Source of the DNA: Sternotherus odoratus
Lineage: Eukaryota; Chordata; Testudines; Kinosternidae
Direction: 5' to 3'
Assembly: GCA_032164245.1 (NCBI GenBank)
Contig: JAVMKO010000001.1
Coordinates: 83,449,892-83,513,891, forward strand
DNA length: 64,000 nucleotides
Below, piece after piece: positions 10,486-22,762 of this stretch (within the stretch, counting starts at the first letter, position 1; every line of letters begins with the position of its first letter). The position numbers and the translations under genes were made by a program. The notes under the pieces were generated by a model. The model did not search any database. It was not told the DNA's origin and was given only the letters and a program-made list of their open reading frames with translations.

Positions 10486-13084
10486 ATCTAAACAAGAAGA
10501 TAAGAGTTGCTGTACTTGGTTAATCTATTGGTGTCTCTTGAACGGTATCGTGCCTGGCACACATATAACATTAGCTAATGAGGTCAATATGAAAGATGTA
10601 CATTTTTTGCCATTCTGACTCATCTTATAATGGCGAGGGTGGGCAAAAAATAGTTCAGTCTTTTACCAGCACATGTGGATCACACCCATTACTACAGCAG
10701 TGGCCGAAACCTAATGCTTCAAAAAGAAGGCAAACTAACAAGCAAATACGCCATATGTCAGCCAGTCAATTATTCAATAGATTTAGTTATTTTTCTAGGA
10801 TAACATATATACAGCATCTGTGTGTTTGTGTTTGTAGATCTTTGTGTGCACCCATGTTGGCACATGTCTCTCTCTCTCACCGGAGTGTTGATCTCTCTCT
10901 GTGTCTCCATCTCACTCTGTGTAACTTTTAAGTTCTGTTTTCTCACTTTGCTAGTCAAAACAGTGTTTTGTTTTGTTTCTCTGGGATGTGCAGGGGTAGT
11001 TCAAGTAGTTAAGAGACGCAATCTGTCCTCTTTCCTCTAGATCAACACTCGCGTTGCCAACAAAAATTATCCTAGGCATGTAATTTTTCGTCTTATCCGC
11101 TGATGTGCGCGAGGGGGTGGTGGTACTAGCAATGTGATTATGCCACCGATGGAAGATTTCTGGCTTTTCTCAAACACTGCACTTCATCCCACACAATATA
11201 GAACAGGAAATCTTTGTATGTCTACAGATCTAAGGGCAGCTGCCATTACAATATGTGTCCTGTGTCTGGCACATGGCCTTCAGATGGTTTTTTTTACAAA
11301 CTGGCAGTATTTTTTATACAGAAATTATCCTTTAATTTCCAAAAAGCTCCTTCTTCACCAGGAAGTGCAAGATTAAATTTAGTAAACAGAAATGTTTTCT
11401 AGGGTGGTCCAGTGATTGCAATGCTGTGAAGGAGACCCAAATGAGGGTACTTAGTAGACTTGCACAAAATACTTTCATCGGACCTCGCGTTACCTTGAAC
11501 AGAGCCTTGGAATTGCAACTTGAGGCATTTATGAATCTCCACCAATGCTCACGAAAGTTCAGCAAGCATAGGCTGAGGTGGCTCACACTGCTGGGAAGCT
11601 AAAGGACTTTCTTCTCCCAAGGCTCTGGGTCCATTATTTCTTGAACAGCTATCCTCTTCCCTCAACCCGCCCTAGAACTTAAAATGTCTCCTTCAGGTTG
11701 AGCGGGTTCCAAGGTTTGTTGGGAAATTGTGGTTGTATGGTTGCAATGAGAACTTTCCATAATTGAACTTTCCCCATAATAGAGGGTTAAGTTAACTGAA
11801 CTTTCTCTAAAAGAACCTATGGGAGTTGACTTACTTTCAAGCCCTGTGAATTAAACCTTGTGGTTCAGTTTGTGAATCTCGGTGCAGAGTGCTCTTTGCA
11901 AATTCTCACAGCCTTAGCTCTGGGTTTGATTACATATTACTCAGCTTGGAAGGATTATTTTTTTTATTGATAAATGTTGATGAACATCGATTTCACCACA
12001 CATGCACAACCCAAAGAAAAAAATACTTTCATGGCTAATAGAAATATACAGGTAGGCAAAGTAAGAAAAATTCTGCTTGAGAATTTATTAAAGTTTGATT
12101 TAAGGGTATTTACTTTGTATATTTTGACGTGATGTTGACAGTTTTGTGTTTAATGGTTCTAAACTTTAACTTTTACAATCTCAGTGTGTCCTGTCATTAA
12201 AAAATTGTCTGACCTCCCCATAGCTTGCCCCCATAATTTCCTAGAACTGAAAATTTTAATCGATGAAAATAGAAAAAGGTGCTTAAAAATAAACACTGAT
12301 ATTCTCCATCAGCATTATAAAAAAATCAAATTCAGCCAAGCCTACATGTTACGTGTATCAGCAGTAGCTAGAATCATTGAGATGTTTGCTCCCAGCTGCA
12401 GCAGGCCCCGGCAAGTAAATTCTCCAAGTACCCATGAAAACTGATATCTGAGAGATTCATCTCAACTTAGAAATCACTGAATTAAGAGAAGAAGTACTCT
12501 TTCTGCAACAGCACCAGTCCTGATTGTCAGTGACAGCACTGCTGCCTTTCAACTATTAGATTTTTTTGTTTTACCAGTGAAAGATAAGGGAGCGGGCCAT
12601 ACATGCAACTTACACCTGGCAGTAGACTGTATGTGTAATAGTGTGTAGATATTTGCAGATTGTCAAATAGGAGTTGAAATTCCTTGTGATACAAATTATT
12701 ATAAGGTTATGTAAGATGGCTAGAAATCAAGACTCTGCTCTCTTAGAATAGCTGTTATCCCACTATCAGATTATCACATTATGGGAAGCTTCGTGTTTAG
12801 CTGTGTGTGACCCTCGATGATAAACAATTATATGAGGAGTGTCCTGGCTTACCATTTTAGCTCTTGTGCGTGAAGTACTTGTTGAAGACCGTGCTTTCCA
12901 ACATAGACTTTGCACACTGCTTTCCTCAAATAGTTCGCTTAGGATGATGTCCCCTTTGATCCCCAAGATAAAGGGGAAGTAAGAGGTGAACTCTTCTCTG
13001 TTTCATTCTGTGTGCATCATACTACATGGATGTGAGATTGGTGACAGACCCTCTCAAGTGAACCTAGTCACAAGAGATGTTTAG

Positions 13085-13163
13085 TTCTCTCAGCTAATTA
13101 AAAGTTTCAACTCGCTGGGGCCTGAGACGTTCATGCTTTCTTTCCCAGCACTCAAATTGGATG
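13085..13163 (+). pseudogene. Decayed partial duplicate of the SYN3 exon at 14110-14199
   Basis: The 54 bases from 13080 match the acceptor and first half of the real exon with only a few differences. They run TTTAG, then TTCTCTCAGCTAATTAAA, then a GCTGGGGCCTGAG block, and translate as FSQLIKSFNSLGPETF. Beyond that, a weaker alignment continues with a net loss of about 11 bases (TTCTTTCCCAGC against TTCTTCCCGAGC) and ends in GGATG followed by GT, where the real exon ends in AGATG followed by GTAAGT. The copy is 79 bp against 90 bp, so including it would shift the frame. Its upstream tract is not pyrimidine-rich and its donor (GTGTAG) is poor. A hAT element inserted immediately after it. I read it as an ancient tandem exon duplication that has decayed, not a used alternative exon. 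Confidence 0.8.
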
Positions 13164-13171
13164 GTGTAGAA

Positions 13172-13568
13172 CAGTGGTTTTTAAGCATGGTACGTGTATC
13201 CCTGGAAGTATGCAGAGGTTTTCCAGGAGATACAGCAACTCACCTAGTTATTTGCTAGTGCTTTTCATGTATCCTGTTGTAAAAGTAGGCAAAGTCAGTA
13301 CAAACTAAAATTTCATACAGTCACTTGTTTATACTGCTCTATCTATTGTACACTGAAATGTATATACAATATTTATTTTCCAGTTGATTTATTTTATAAT
13401 TGTAGGATGAAAATGAGCAATTTTTCAGTAATAGTGGTTGTGATGCTTTTGTATTTTTGTCTGATTTTGTCAGCAAGTAGTTTTTAAGTGGGGTGAAACT
13501 TGGAGTTACTTGGGACAAATCAGCTTCCTGAAATGGGTACAGTAGACTGGAAAGGTTGAGAGCCACTG
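13172..13568. mobile_element. hAT-type element, inverted relative of the copy at 1555
   Basis: It starts CAGTGGTTTTTAAGCATGG and ends GGTTGAGAGCCACTG. Flanks GTGTAGAA (13164-13171) and ATGTAGAA (13569-13576) match 7 of 8. Its sequence aligns with the reverse complement of 1555-2135 without the CR1. It abuts the decayed SYN3 exon copy. Confidence 0.85.
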
Positions 13569-14084
13569 ATGTAGAAGACTCTCTCTTTCAAGTGAGAGTC
13601 TCTTTTGATAACTCTCATACCTTTTACAAAACATCACCAATCATTTATTTGGTTGCATGGGGGAGAGAGCTTTATTTTGTTTTGTTGCTATACATGAGTG
13701 GCTACTACTTATTTCTGTCACACACCCCACCCCTACAAGGAGTACTTGGGTCTTAAACCCTTTCCTCCAGACTCTCAAGAAGAGCCAGCCTCTCTTTACT
13801 CTCAACCCTTCTATGCTGTGAAATACTTGTTTGTAGTGGATCTGTAATTGAATGCAAGCTGGTCCACTTCCAGCCTCTTTGCTTAACTCCTTCCCTTCTC
13901 TTAAGTGCATGCATTTTATGCACCCTATGAGAGATAGTGATAACTTAGCATGCTATATTTTTCACCATTGTCAATTACAGAGAGGTGGGTGGGAGAAGAT
14001 AATGTGATTTTCCCCCTCCCTTTCATACCAGCACTTTTTAAAAGCACTGGTTTATTGTCTAATAAACAACAGACACTAATGCTG

Positions 14085-14109
14085 TCTCTCTCTCTCTCTC
14101 TCTCTTTAG
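14085..14109 (+). promoter_or_regulatory. SYN3: SYN3 exon polypyrimidine tract made of a (TC)10 microsatellite, plus acceptor AG
   Basis: Ten uninterrupted TC units (14085-14104) are followed by TTT and the acceptor AG of the SYN3 exon at 14110. The splicing signal is therefore itself a simple repeat that can change length. CU-rich tracts are known binding sites for PTB-type splicing regulators; any effect here is inference. Confidence 0.75.
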
Positions 14110-14199
14110 TTCTCTCAGCTAATTAAAATCTTCAACTTGCTGGGGCCTGAGAAGTTCCCTCTTGTGGAGCAAACATTCTTCCCGAGCCATAAGCAGATG
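14110..14199 (+). CDS. SYN3: Synapsin III, internal exon (exon 5 by SYN1 numbering)
   Basis: A 90-bp exon of exactly 30 codons reads FSQLIKIFNLLGPEKFPLV followed by EQTFFPSHKQM. This opens the ATP-grasp half of the synapsin C domain. It follows in phase 0 from the exon ending at 449, giving the junction CSKPWV-FSQLIK. The acceptor AG is at 14108-14109 and the donor is a strong GTAAGT at 14200. LGPEKFPLVEQTFFP is typical of synapsin III; synapsin I and II have different residues after FPL. The next synapsin exon (with the VVVK.GHAHAGMGK motif) is not in the window, so the following intron exceeds 49.8 kb and contains TIMP3 on the other strand. A decayed second copy of this exon lies about 1 kb upstream. 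Confidence 0.95.
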
Positions 14200-15654
14200 G
14201 TAAGTGTCCTTCGTTTATTTTGATGATGATCTAGTTGGGGAAGATGCAGGGAATCTGTGGTTGGGAGTGGAAAGAGTCACTCACCCTGGAAGCTCCTGTC
14301 AATTTAAACAATATCTATGACTTTACAGACAATAAATTACTAGCAGGAAAACAGCAGGCATAGAACACTGCCTTGGGTGCCTCTTTCCTTTTCCCTCAGT
14401 TCCTGGAAGCACACAGATGGTGGAAGAGTGAGAAATAAATTGCTGATTCCAGTTGTCCTAGGCAGGGAACAGGATTGTTTGGATGTGGCTGAGTTGGTCT
14501 TTGCACTCTTCCTAATGCATAAAAGAGCAGGAAGATCAGAGGTGTGGGGTGCAGAAGAACTTTCTTATAAAAGAGTGCCGTGCCACTCTTGATTTGTCTC
14601 ATTACCATCTATTCGACATACTTACCAGCTGTTGGATTGTTAAATGAAGTGGTTTTGAGTTTTGGAACATGAGCTTTTATTCTATTTGGCTTGCATAATT
14701 TGCTGTAGCATAATTGCTCTTGGTGTTTGTTCATCCTATCTGCAAACTAGTACATATTGTACCTTAGACCTGCACAATAATTAGGCATTCCATGGGTTCC
14801 TTAAAGGCAGCAACTTCCTAAGAGTGCTGGACAGATATCTCTCTTTGAACCTGGGAAAGGAGCAGAAGTAGAAGTGTTTAAACAATTCAGCTGTACTTTT
14901 TTCCCCCCCTTGCAAGTGGGGTTGACCTTAGGCAGAGGCATGACTACTCTTAGCCTGTCCCTTTGAGAAGCTCGACAGTCAACATGCACCCATGAACCTA
15001 TGACTCCTTCTGCCCCCTTCAAAGATCTCAATGGTCCTTTCTAGGAATCCTGACTCCATGTCTGAATTGCCACCTGCTTTTCAGTTTGTATAGCCGGGTT
15101 CATTTTGAATTCAGGTGCAAGGCTGGTGGGATTCACACACAGATCATTTAGAGTCAGCCCTACTTTTGAGATTAAAATTGGTGTCTTCCCTAAATTACTC
15201 ATAATACAATATCTCCTGACCTAAATCCCTTTTACAGGCCAGTACACAGCCCTGCAACTGAGAGGTCATAAGGCTAGAAGGCCTACTCCAGCTAAGTAGA
15301 TCAGGGCTGTAAATGAATAAGACAAGTGGAATGATCTCCAGATAGGTCTCTCCACCTTTTTTTGCCTGTTTAATTTTGTTAATAAGACCAATGCCACAAA
15401 CTTCCTGAGGTCAACCTGTTGGGTTCCTCAATCTTCATTGGTAGGATTAGTGGTGATAAGGATTATGTACTGTAGATAATCTTTTACCTGAATGGACATC
15501 CAATAAAGGCAGTTAACTTCTATTTTGGGTTTTTTAAAATAATCTTCATTTAACAAAAGCATATCAACTGCAGTAAAAAAGTATGTGTTATGCATGTTTA
15601 TTGATATCTTCCCTTTAAATATGTAGATCAATATATAATGGGCTTCATCTGCAG

Positions 15655-15882
15655 CAAGGAGGTATAGGTTAGATATTAGGAAAAACTTTCAACTGATCAA
15701 GATAGTTAAGTTCTGAAATAGGCTTCCAAGAGAGGTTGTGGAATCCCCATCATTAGAGATTTTAAAAACAGATTGGACAAGTACCTGACAGGAATGGTCT
15801 AAGTTTACTTAGGTGCTGCTTTAGCTTAGGGGACTGGACTTGATGACTTGCAGAGGTCCCTTCCAGCCCTACATTTCTATGG
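15655..15882 (+). mobile_element. CR1 LINE 3' fragment (diverged)
   Basis: It contains GAGGTATAGGTTAGATATTAGG, GAGAGGTTGTGGAATCCCC and GGACTGGACTTGATGACTTG, and ends CAGCCCTACATTTCTATGG. This is an older CR1 subfamily than the copies at 1874 and 5252. Confidence 0.88.
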
Positions 15883-15989
15883 TATACTGAAAACATGCAT
15901 ATCTATAATGCTAAGATACATCCCATACTCACAAATGTCTGTCAGAGTGAAAGAAGCCTCCAAAATTGTTAGCAAAGCTGGATGGTTAT

Positions 15990-16003
15990 ACATATAATAT
16001 ATA

Positions 16004-16036
<33 letters not shown>
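15990..16036. repeat. AT/AC microsatellite
   Basis: An (AT)n tract passes directly into (AC)n at about 16018-16036. Confidence 0.9.
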
Positions 16037-16430
16037 TAAAGAGTGATGTGTGTCTTGTAAGGTGTTTGGGTCCATTGAGCTGTGCTCCAGTGTTGCTTTA
16101 TTCCACACTTGATTCTTTCAATGGGCAAAGTGTCAGGTTTTTTTATTATATCTGACTGGTGGGTGGCTGGGCCCAGAGATGATGTGGCTGATTGGCATGC
16201 CGTATAATCAAAGGGAAAGTTTTATGACTGGTGGCTAAAAAACAGATCACATGATCCAAAGGAGGCCACCCACTTGCATTATCAGCAGGTTTTTAGGTTC
16301 ACCTTGGAGTAAAAAATGGCAAATGATTAGACATTCTTACCATATATGAAAAAATCCTTATCTTTCCAGCTTGTCCAATATTTTTGGGTCTTACCTTGGT
16401 TTTTAGTCGGGGGGGGCATAAAGAGAGTTT

Positions 16431-16680
16431 CTGTGGTCCAGTTGTTAGGGTACTACTGTGGGATTCTGGAGACCTGGGTTTGAGCCCCTGATCTGCCACA
16501 GACTTCAAGTTTCCAGCTGCTTATGAAAATCATCTGAAGCATCTGTATGTGTGGGCACCTCATACCTTTAAAATTCTGGCCCTTAGTCCCTCAATACTTC
16601 CATTCCCTATCTGTAACATGGTGATAATAGCATAAGAGAAATGTTAGATTGTGGGGTGCTCAGATGTTAGTCATGGGAGC
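16431..16680 (+). repeat. MIR-type (tRNA-derived CORE) SINE, diverged
   Basis: GTGGTCCAGTTGTTAGGGTA and GACCTGGGTTTGAGCCCC resemble the tRNA A and B boxes. It ends with ATCTGTAACATGGTGATAATAG, the MIR 3' motif. It is degraded and not a tRNA gene. Confidence 0.65.
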
Positions 16681-17509
16681 CAGATAAGTTCCTAAGACAG
16701 CTAGCAGAATGGTGTGTTCTTTACATGGGGCTGCAGTTTGTCCTAGCTTAAGTCACATTAATTTGAAAGGCCCGATTTCATTTAATCATATCAACAAGTT
16801 ATGAGGAGACTTTGCCATCCAAGATACTCCAGTACAGATGTGAATTTCCCTTGCCCTCACATCAGGACTTGTATTTCTAACAGAGCTGGGCAAACTATTC
16901 GTTGCAAATAAATTACCTGACAGGTAAAGCTTCCCCCCTCCCCACCCCCATTTAGAAATCAGTTGTAGACTCATCATGTTGTTCATGAGCTAGTTTGGAT
17001 AAGCAATTTCAGGCCAGTGGGTAACATTGTAGCACTGTTTTGACTCCTGGAAAGAACGCTGGAACCCTTTTAAACAGGAGAATAATAAATTGCAAATGTC
17101 TTATCGGATGCGGAACTTGCCACGCCAATTTGCGGCAGCATTGTCCGCACCATGCAGAACCCACAGACCACCATCAAAGTTGGTCAGAGAGCAGTCACTA
17201 GTGATGTGTGACGTTGTCTGTCTTTGGTTACCGCCACACATGGGGTCCTCTTATTGGCGCCGGATGTGAAGGATGGCTGCACATTGGCTCTGACCTGTTC
17301 GACAATACTGCAAATAATGAACAGCCAATGATCTCACTTGTGTACAAACACTATTGTTCATGTACAAATATGGATATCCTGATGAAGAGCATCTACTCCC
17401 CAAACATTCAGGCAAACAAAACCCCATTTGTGCAAATAGAGACTAGAAGGGGGCATGTAGGTGATGAAGCAATGTTGGGTGCTTTTCCCAATCTCTGCCA
17501 CACACATCT

Positions 17510-17640
17510 GCACTGACCTGCTTCAGCTTGTCCATATGTAAAATGGTTTCCCACCTCACGGAGGTATTGTGGAACTAAGTTTGTTGGGGTTTGTAAAGCA
17601 TTTGGTGACCCTTGTATGGCAGGCACTATAGAAGTGTTTA
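17510..17640 (+). repeat. MIR fragment
   Basis: CATATGTAAAATGG, then GAGGTATTGTGG and GTAAAGCATTTGG, resemble the 3' part of a MIR SINE. Confidence 0.45.
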
Positions 17641-19229
17641 TGAAGATACTTGAATTAAATCTTTTCTTAAAGTAATTTTTCCTCACTAGTACAGTGTCAG
17701 ATCAGAAAACGCATCTTTGCATGTCCAAACTTTTCCAAATGCTAATAGGCTCCTATTTGGAAAGGGGTATGGATGAGAACAGGCTGCTTCAAAGAGGCTA
17801 GTTTGAAGCACATTGTATCCAATATCCCAGTGTTTTCATGGACTTACTGCCCATAATGAGAGAAGGTGGAGGTTGTTACTCAATCAAATCCTTTCCAGTG
17901 TGAAAATCTCAACCCTTGTAATCTCTCTTTAACATGACTAGTGATGCGTAATTGAAAATTTTCCATCAAAAATGTTTTTGACAGAAAATCAGGTGTTCAA
18001 CTAACTACATTAATATTTTCACAGAGGAGTGCCAATTTTCCCTCACAATTTTGAGTTTGTCAGAAATATTTGGTTTTCTGGCAAAAAGTATAAATTTTCC
18101 ATTGAATATTTTAACATTTTTTTGGAGGGGGGTCAAAAGTTTCCATCACAGTATCCTCCTTCCACACACACACACACACACCATTTTCTGACCTGCTTTA
18201 AGAATAGTTGTAATGGCAACAGCACCCTGTGCTGCATGCACAACTAGTGTAAATATTCCTCCTCAGGAGCAGTCAGTGTTTGTTACAAGTTCAGCCATAG
18301 TGCCTGCATTGCTCTGTGGTGACCCCGTCTGGCCATCTAAAAAGTAGAACTCACAGGCTCCAAAAGGGATTTCCTTCCATCTTGGGGGCTGGTGGCCCCA
18401 ACAAAAGGACCTCAGGAGAATGGTCACTTTAAAAAGAGAGAGGGATTGCTGAGGGAGTCCCCAGGAGTAGAACAATTACCAGAGGCTTAATTTTCACATA
18501 AGATTCAATGAAAAAGCAACATTTGTATATGTCAAAGTATGTGGTAGCAGTTGTATATGGTTAAAGTAACAGAGACTAACTAGCATAAGCAAGGCAGAGA
18601 CAGAATGTCTGTGATAGAAATAAAACCATTTTACTGCTTAGAAGAAAAGGACACTATAAAAATTGAACATTATGCGGTATTATCTTAAAGACAATATACA
18701 TTCATTGAGTATAAAATTTATAAATAACATGGAGGAAAACTGTAAACAGTGTTATAGAATTTAGCAACAAATACATTCTTCTGGATAAATTTTCTCCCAG
18801 GCTTAGTTTCCTTTCCCCAAATTTCTGTGACTACCAGGAACAGTAGAGGGGCTCAGACACCGATAAAGCCGCTGATAAAAGCAGTGACATAGGCTTAGTG
18901 GAATTTTTTTTATTTTTTAAAAAGGATTTTGTCAAGATTTGGGGGATAGAAAACATTGACCCGCATTAAAAAAAAAAAAAAAAAAAAAAGTTTACACCAA
19001 TCTTTGAATTTTGTCATCCTTCCCAAAATACAAAGGATTCATAGACTTAAAATATTTTGAAAAATGGTGAAGAAATATACCTGGAAAGTCCTGTCAAACA
19101 ATGTGAACTCTCTTCCTTCTGCTTTCACTTTAAGTTCTTATAAAGGGTTATTATTCATGGGCATCCTGAAGTAGCATTTTGCCCCACTGGTGAGCATGGA
19201 AGGGCCACATTAATGAGTCAGACATATTA

Positions 19230-19437
19230 AGGGCATATCTACACTTTGACCTGGGGTTGCAAGTACTAATGTGCTAATTACAGAGTGTAGCCGCAGGAGG
19301 GGCTAGCTACCAAATAGCTCTGAGACATGTACTTGGAGTAACTAACCTGTCCCTCCACTGGTGCTGCTGATCAGAGCTAGAGTGGGTTTGTCTACTTGAG
19401 TGGGGAATTACACCCCAGCTCAAAGTGTAGATCAGGG
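19230..19437. mobile_element. MITE with inverted CATATCTACACTTTGA / TCAAAGTGTAGATC ends
   Basis: The left AGGGCATATCTACACTTTGA and right CTCAAAGTGTAGATCAGGGT ends are inverted, with a second matching block CCTGGGGTTG against CACCCCAGC. It follows a TTA triplet. Its exact right boundary is unsure. Confidence 0.6.
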
Positions 19438-20268
19438 TCATGTTTGGCACACCAAAATTAGGCCCCGATCCTGCAGTTTACACTGTGTTGTGGACTGTTC
19501 TCTGTCTGCAGAGCCCTACTGACTTCAGTGGGACTCTGCACAGGAAATTCTACATACAGATAATCCCCCTCCACCCTTTTCCCTAAATAAAAAGGGGGGC
19601 AAAAACACCCCACTCCCAACTTTAAAAGGAAACCATTTTTAAAGAAACAAAGAGCCCCTCAGCCCAGTTGGCAGTCTGACCATTCCGGAACTGTGCTTGT
19701 GATGAGAACTGGAAAGTGAATTTGTATTTGAAAGTGAAACTGACGGATCTGTTGTCCAAGCTCGGAGAAGCAACAAGACAAAATGGAAATAAGGAAACTG
19801 CAAAAATAGTCTAGAAAAGTGACTTAGGTTTGTAGAAATGGGGTTTTAATAATATTGATTTATTTAAAACCTAGTAAAAGTATGTTTGTTAAAAACGAAG
19901 GCCCTGACTGCGCAGACACTGATGCAAGCAGTCCCATTGACAGCATCCCTTTCAGCACACAGCATGGCTGGTGGGGATGTTAGAGGCTGATTTCAACCTT
20001 CACAACCAAGGAGAAGCAGCAAGATAGCTGTGCAACGGCAACCCCTGCTATTCTGGGATAACAACACCCTGACGGGAGCTTCACTCCCATCCTCCAGACA
20101 GAGTGCCTACATACTGCAGAGCCTGTTGTAATCCAAGAGGGTGTTGTGAAGAGTAGATCGAGAGGCAGAAATGTAGGCGCCTGACCCACAGCCCATTTAA
20201 GTCCATGGAAAGACACCCTTTGATTCCAAGGCAAGCTTAGTGCACAGAATATCTGTACTTGATAGTAA

Positions 20269-20274
20269 TTTATT
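20269..20274 (-). promoter_or_regulatory. TIMP3: Candidate distal polyadenylation signal of TIMP3
   Basis: AATAAA on the - strand, about 2.97 kb after the stop codon. That distance would suit the long TIMP3 mRNA. A second hexamer lies just upstream at 20403-20408. Confidence 0.35.
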
Positions 20275-22154
20275 TAAAAACACCTGGAAGCCTCCCAAAA
20301 TAAATGTCTTTTGTGCTGGTTTCTCCCCCACCCCCTACCCCCCACCCCCCACTCTTTCCCTATATTTGGATCCACATTTTAAAAAGCCTTTACGGCTGCA
20401 TCTTTATTTGGCAAGGGAAAGGGTTGCTTTTCAAGCCCCAGCCTTTACCAGTCTAGCTGTCTGCATGTCAAACATATTTTTACCCTCTGCAATATAATGG
20501 AAATCTGGATAGGAAAATAACTGCTTGTAGCAGGGTTGGGGTTTTTGTTGATTGTTTGTTTACAAAGCGTGTAGATACATTACAGCCTACTTAGGAACAC
20601 ACATCTTTTTAGCAACAAAATAAAGATTTTCACACTAATGTGATTGCAATACTGTAATGTTTCAGCTATTTATAGGATTTTAAATTATACAGTCAGTGAG
20701 CAGGTAAAATACAGAGCCACAGTTTAGTGGAAATCCAAATCAACGTCTGACAACTCATTGCATGACAAGCTTCATCTCGCCTTCCAAAGCTCAGAAAAAT
20801 GGCTGTGCTCAATGATTGCTAAAGCACCTTTGATCAAATGGTAGTTGGATCCGGTGAGCTCCAGTGATGGTCACTCCACAAGTTGTGAAGTGTACTGGGG
20901 GGAATTATCATTGCTAGAGATGCAGGGGCAAGTTCTGCTTTCAGGGACACCTGTGACTGCCCTGCAGCTACACAGATGAAACAGAGCAGAAATTGGTCCC
21001 CTGTGCTCATGGCCCAACTTGATGATGCCCACAACAAAAGGGAAGCAGCCTGATGTAGCACCTGACCCTAAAAAGCAACCTAATCTCCCCCTCTTATCAG
21101 TAGGAATTGATGGTGCTTATTGCCTTTGATGATCAGGTCCATAATTTAGGGGTATAGACAAAGGGTGGCATTTTTAAGGGTGCCTAGGCACAAGCCCCAT
21201 TGACTTTCAGTGAGTGGTGTGCTCCTAAACCACTTAGGCATTGTTGAATATTCCACCCAGGGTCCCTTCTAATCTGAACGATTCTAGGAAAATGCCATTT
21301 TAAGCCAATCATGTGCATTCTGCTATAAAGGTTTTCTATTAACTGGGCCAGATCCTCAACGTGTATAAATGAGCATAGCTCCACTGAGGTCAAAGAAGCC
21401 CCCACACGATTGATGCATCAATCCCAACACTAAGAATACACTCTTCCCCCTCTCCTCATGGCGAAGAAGCCCCAAACAAATTGAAAAGATCACTGCATAG
21501 AGCATGCTCTATTGTCACTGTCTGGGATGACTGCAATGCCTTTTCTTGCTGACAGCAGCTCTACTTCCTACATGGAATGAACAGAAGATACATGTCTATG
21601 TAAGATAAATAATTATAATAATAAAAACCAAAACGCAAATAGTGCTGTTAAGTGTTGCCCTCCTCCCCCATACACTCAGTAAAATATACAGTCACCCATT
21701 TTGTCAGCAGCCCCTCCTCGTCAACATTAAACCTTAAAATATTTTTATTTAATAAGAAAATTTATATTATAGTTTTCTTAATAAAAACAAAACAGAATGA
21801 AAAAATCCCCCAGTGAAACCAGGGCCACCCCTTCCCCCATGTTGCCTTAGGACGTGGAATAAGCATGTGCCCATAGCTATGTTAACAACAGCTTGGGAGA
21901 AAGAGCACTTGACCCACTTGGACTCCATTGGACAGCTGAAATTTAAAGTTCTAGGAAGTGCTTGTCAGGATGTTGCTTTTCCTTGCCTTGCTCTGCCAGC
22001 TTTTGCTTTCATTACATATACAATTGCAGCCAGTGTGGCTGTAGGAGGTAAGCCATGGTGGTTGGGGGAAAGGGGCATGAAACAGTGATTCTAACAACTA
22101 CTGCAGGTACACTGGAGTTTCAGTATCTTTTACCAAAAATAAAATCACTGACTC

Positions 22155-22161
22155 GGAATGT
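22155..22161 (-). promoter_or_regulatory. TIMP3: Candidate miR-1/miR-206 site in TIMP3 3' UTR
   Basis: The - strand reads ACATTCC, a 7-mer match to the miR-1/206 seed, about 80 bases beyond the miR-21 match. TIMP3 has been reported as a target of this family in mammals. A 7-mer can arise by chance, so confidence is low. Confidence 0.3.
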
Positions 22162-22236
22162 CAAGATTCCTGTTTTAACACACAATCAAAGCATTCATTG
22201 TTTATAACACCAAATAATTCCACGTCCTGTCAAAAA

Positions 22237-22244
22237 TAGCTTAT
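22237..22244 (-). promoter_or_regulatory. TIMP3: Candidate miR-21 site in TIMP3 3' UTR
   Basis: The - strand reads ATAAGCTA, an 8-mer complement of the miR-21 seed, about 1 kb after the stop codon. TIMP3 is an established miR-21 target in mammals. Whether this is the orthologous site was not tested. Confidence 0.45.
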
Positions 22245-22762
22245 GTCATATGTATATACATCTTACTTCAGCTAAACGCTATTTTGGCAATAGATTTCTT
22301 ATAGCAATAAACTCTAGTGAGTTTCCCCTTTCCCCCTCTCCATGGGATTGACTGATCTGTTTTTAGTGTTGATATTTTTCATTTGTTTAGTTTAAGATGT
22401 TCACAAGGGAAATTTTCTGCAGGAACTAAACTGCAAAAATTCCAAGAGCAACTCTGTTTAAAAGAGAGCAGCTCAGCATTTCACCTGCTGCATTGTATTT
22501 AGTTAGGTGAATTACCTCCCTGAATGCAGGTTTTATTACAAAAACCTCATGCTAATAATAAACCTCTCTTCGTGTTCTATGGAACCCCAGAACTTTGAGT
22601 GTGCTCTTGCCTTCACACTGTGACTGAATAAGCAAGGAGGACATTCAGTCCTTGGTGCTTTTACCAGACGATGCAGTGTCTTAACACCAACTGAGTTCTC
22701 CCACTTATGGAGCCAAATCACACTTCCAAAATTCCCCATTTGAATAGGAGTTTGTTTTTTGC

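Larger units (their letters stand above)
450..14109 (+). other. SYN3: SYN3 intron 4 (13.66 kb)
   Basis: This interval lies between two in-phase synapsin exons. It is filled largely with mobile-element remnants, listed separately. Between them I recognise nothing in about 450-885, 1060-1550, 8580-9480, 9745-10070, 10490-13080 and 13580-14080. Confidence 0.9.
14200..20268. other. SYN3: SYN3 intron 5, part upstream of TIMP3
   Basis: Intronic sequence lying between the SYN3 exon and the probable TIMP3 3' end. Apart from the repeats listed separately I recognise nothing in 14206-15650, 16040-16420, 16690-19225 and 19440-20268. A run of about 22 A lies at 18968, and a CA tract at about 18166. Confidence 0.7.

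Noticed and set aside
13085..13163. Functional mutually exclusive SYN3 exon
   Set aside because: Its length (79 bp against 90 bp) breaks the reading frame, the upstream pyrimidine tract is weak and the donor is poor.
17100..17350. Locally CpG-containing stretch that might be an exon
   Set aside because: No open frame with family resemblance and no paired splice sites; it could be an old repeat, but I cannot support it.
18697..18704. miR-181 8-mer complement on the - strand
   Set aside because: It lies about 4.5 kb past the TIMP3 stop, probably beyond the mature 3' UTR.
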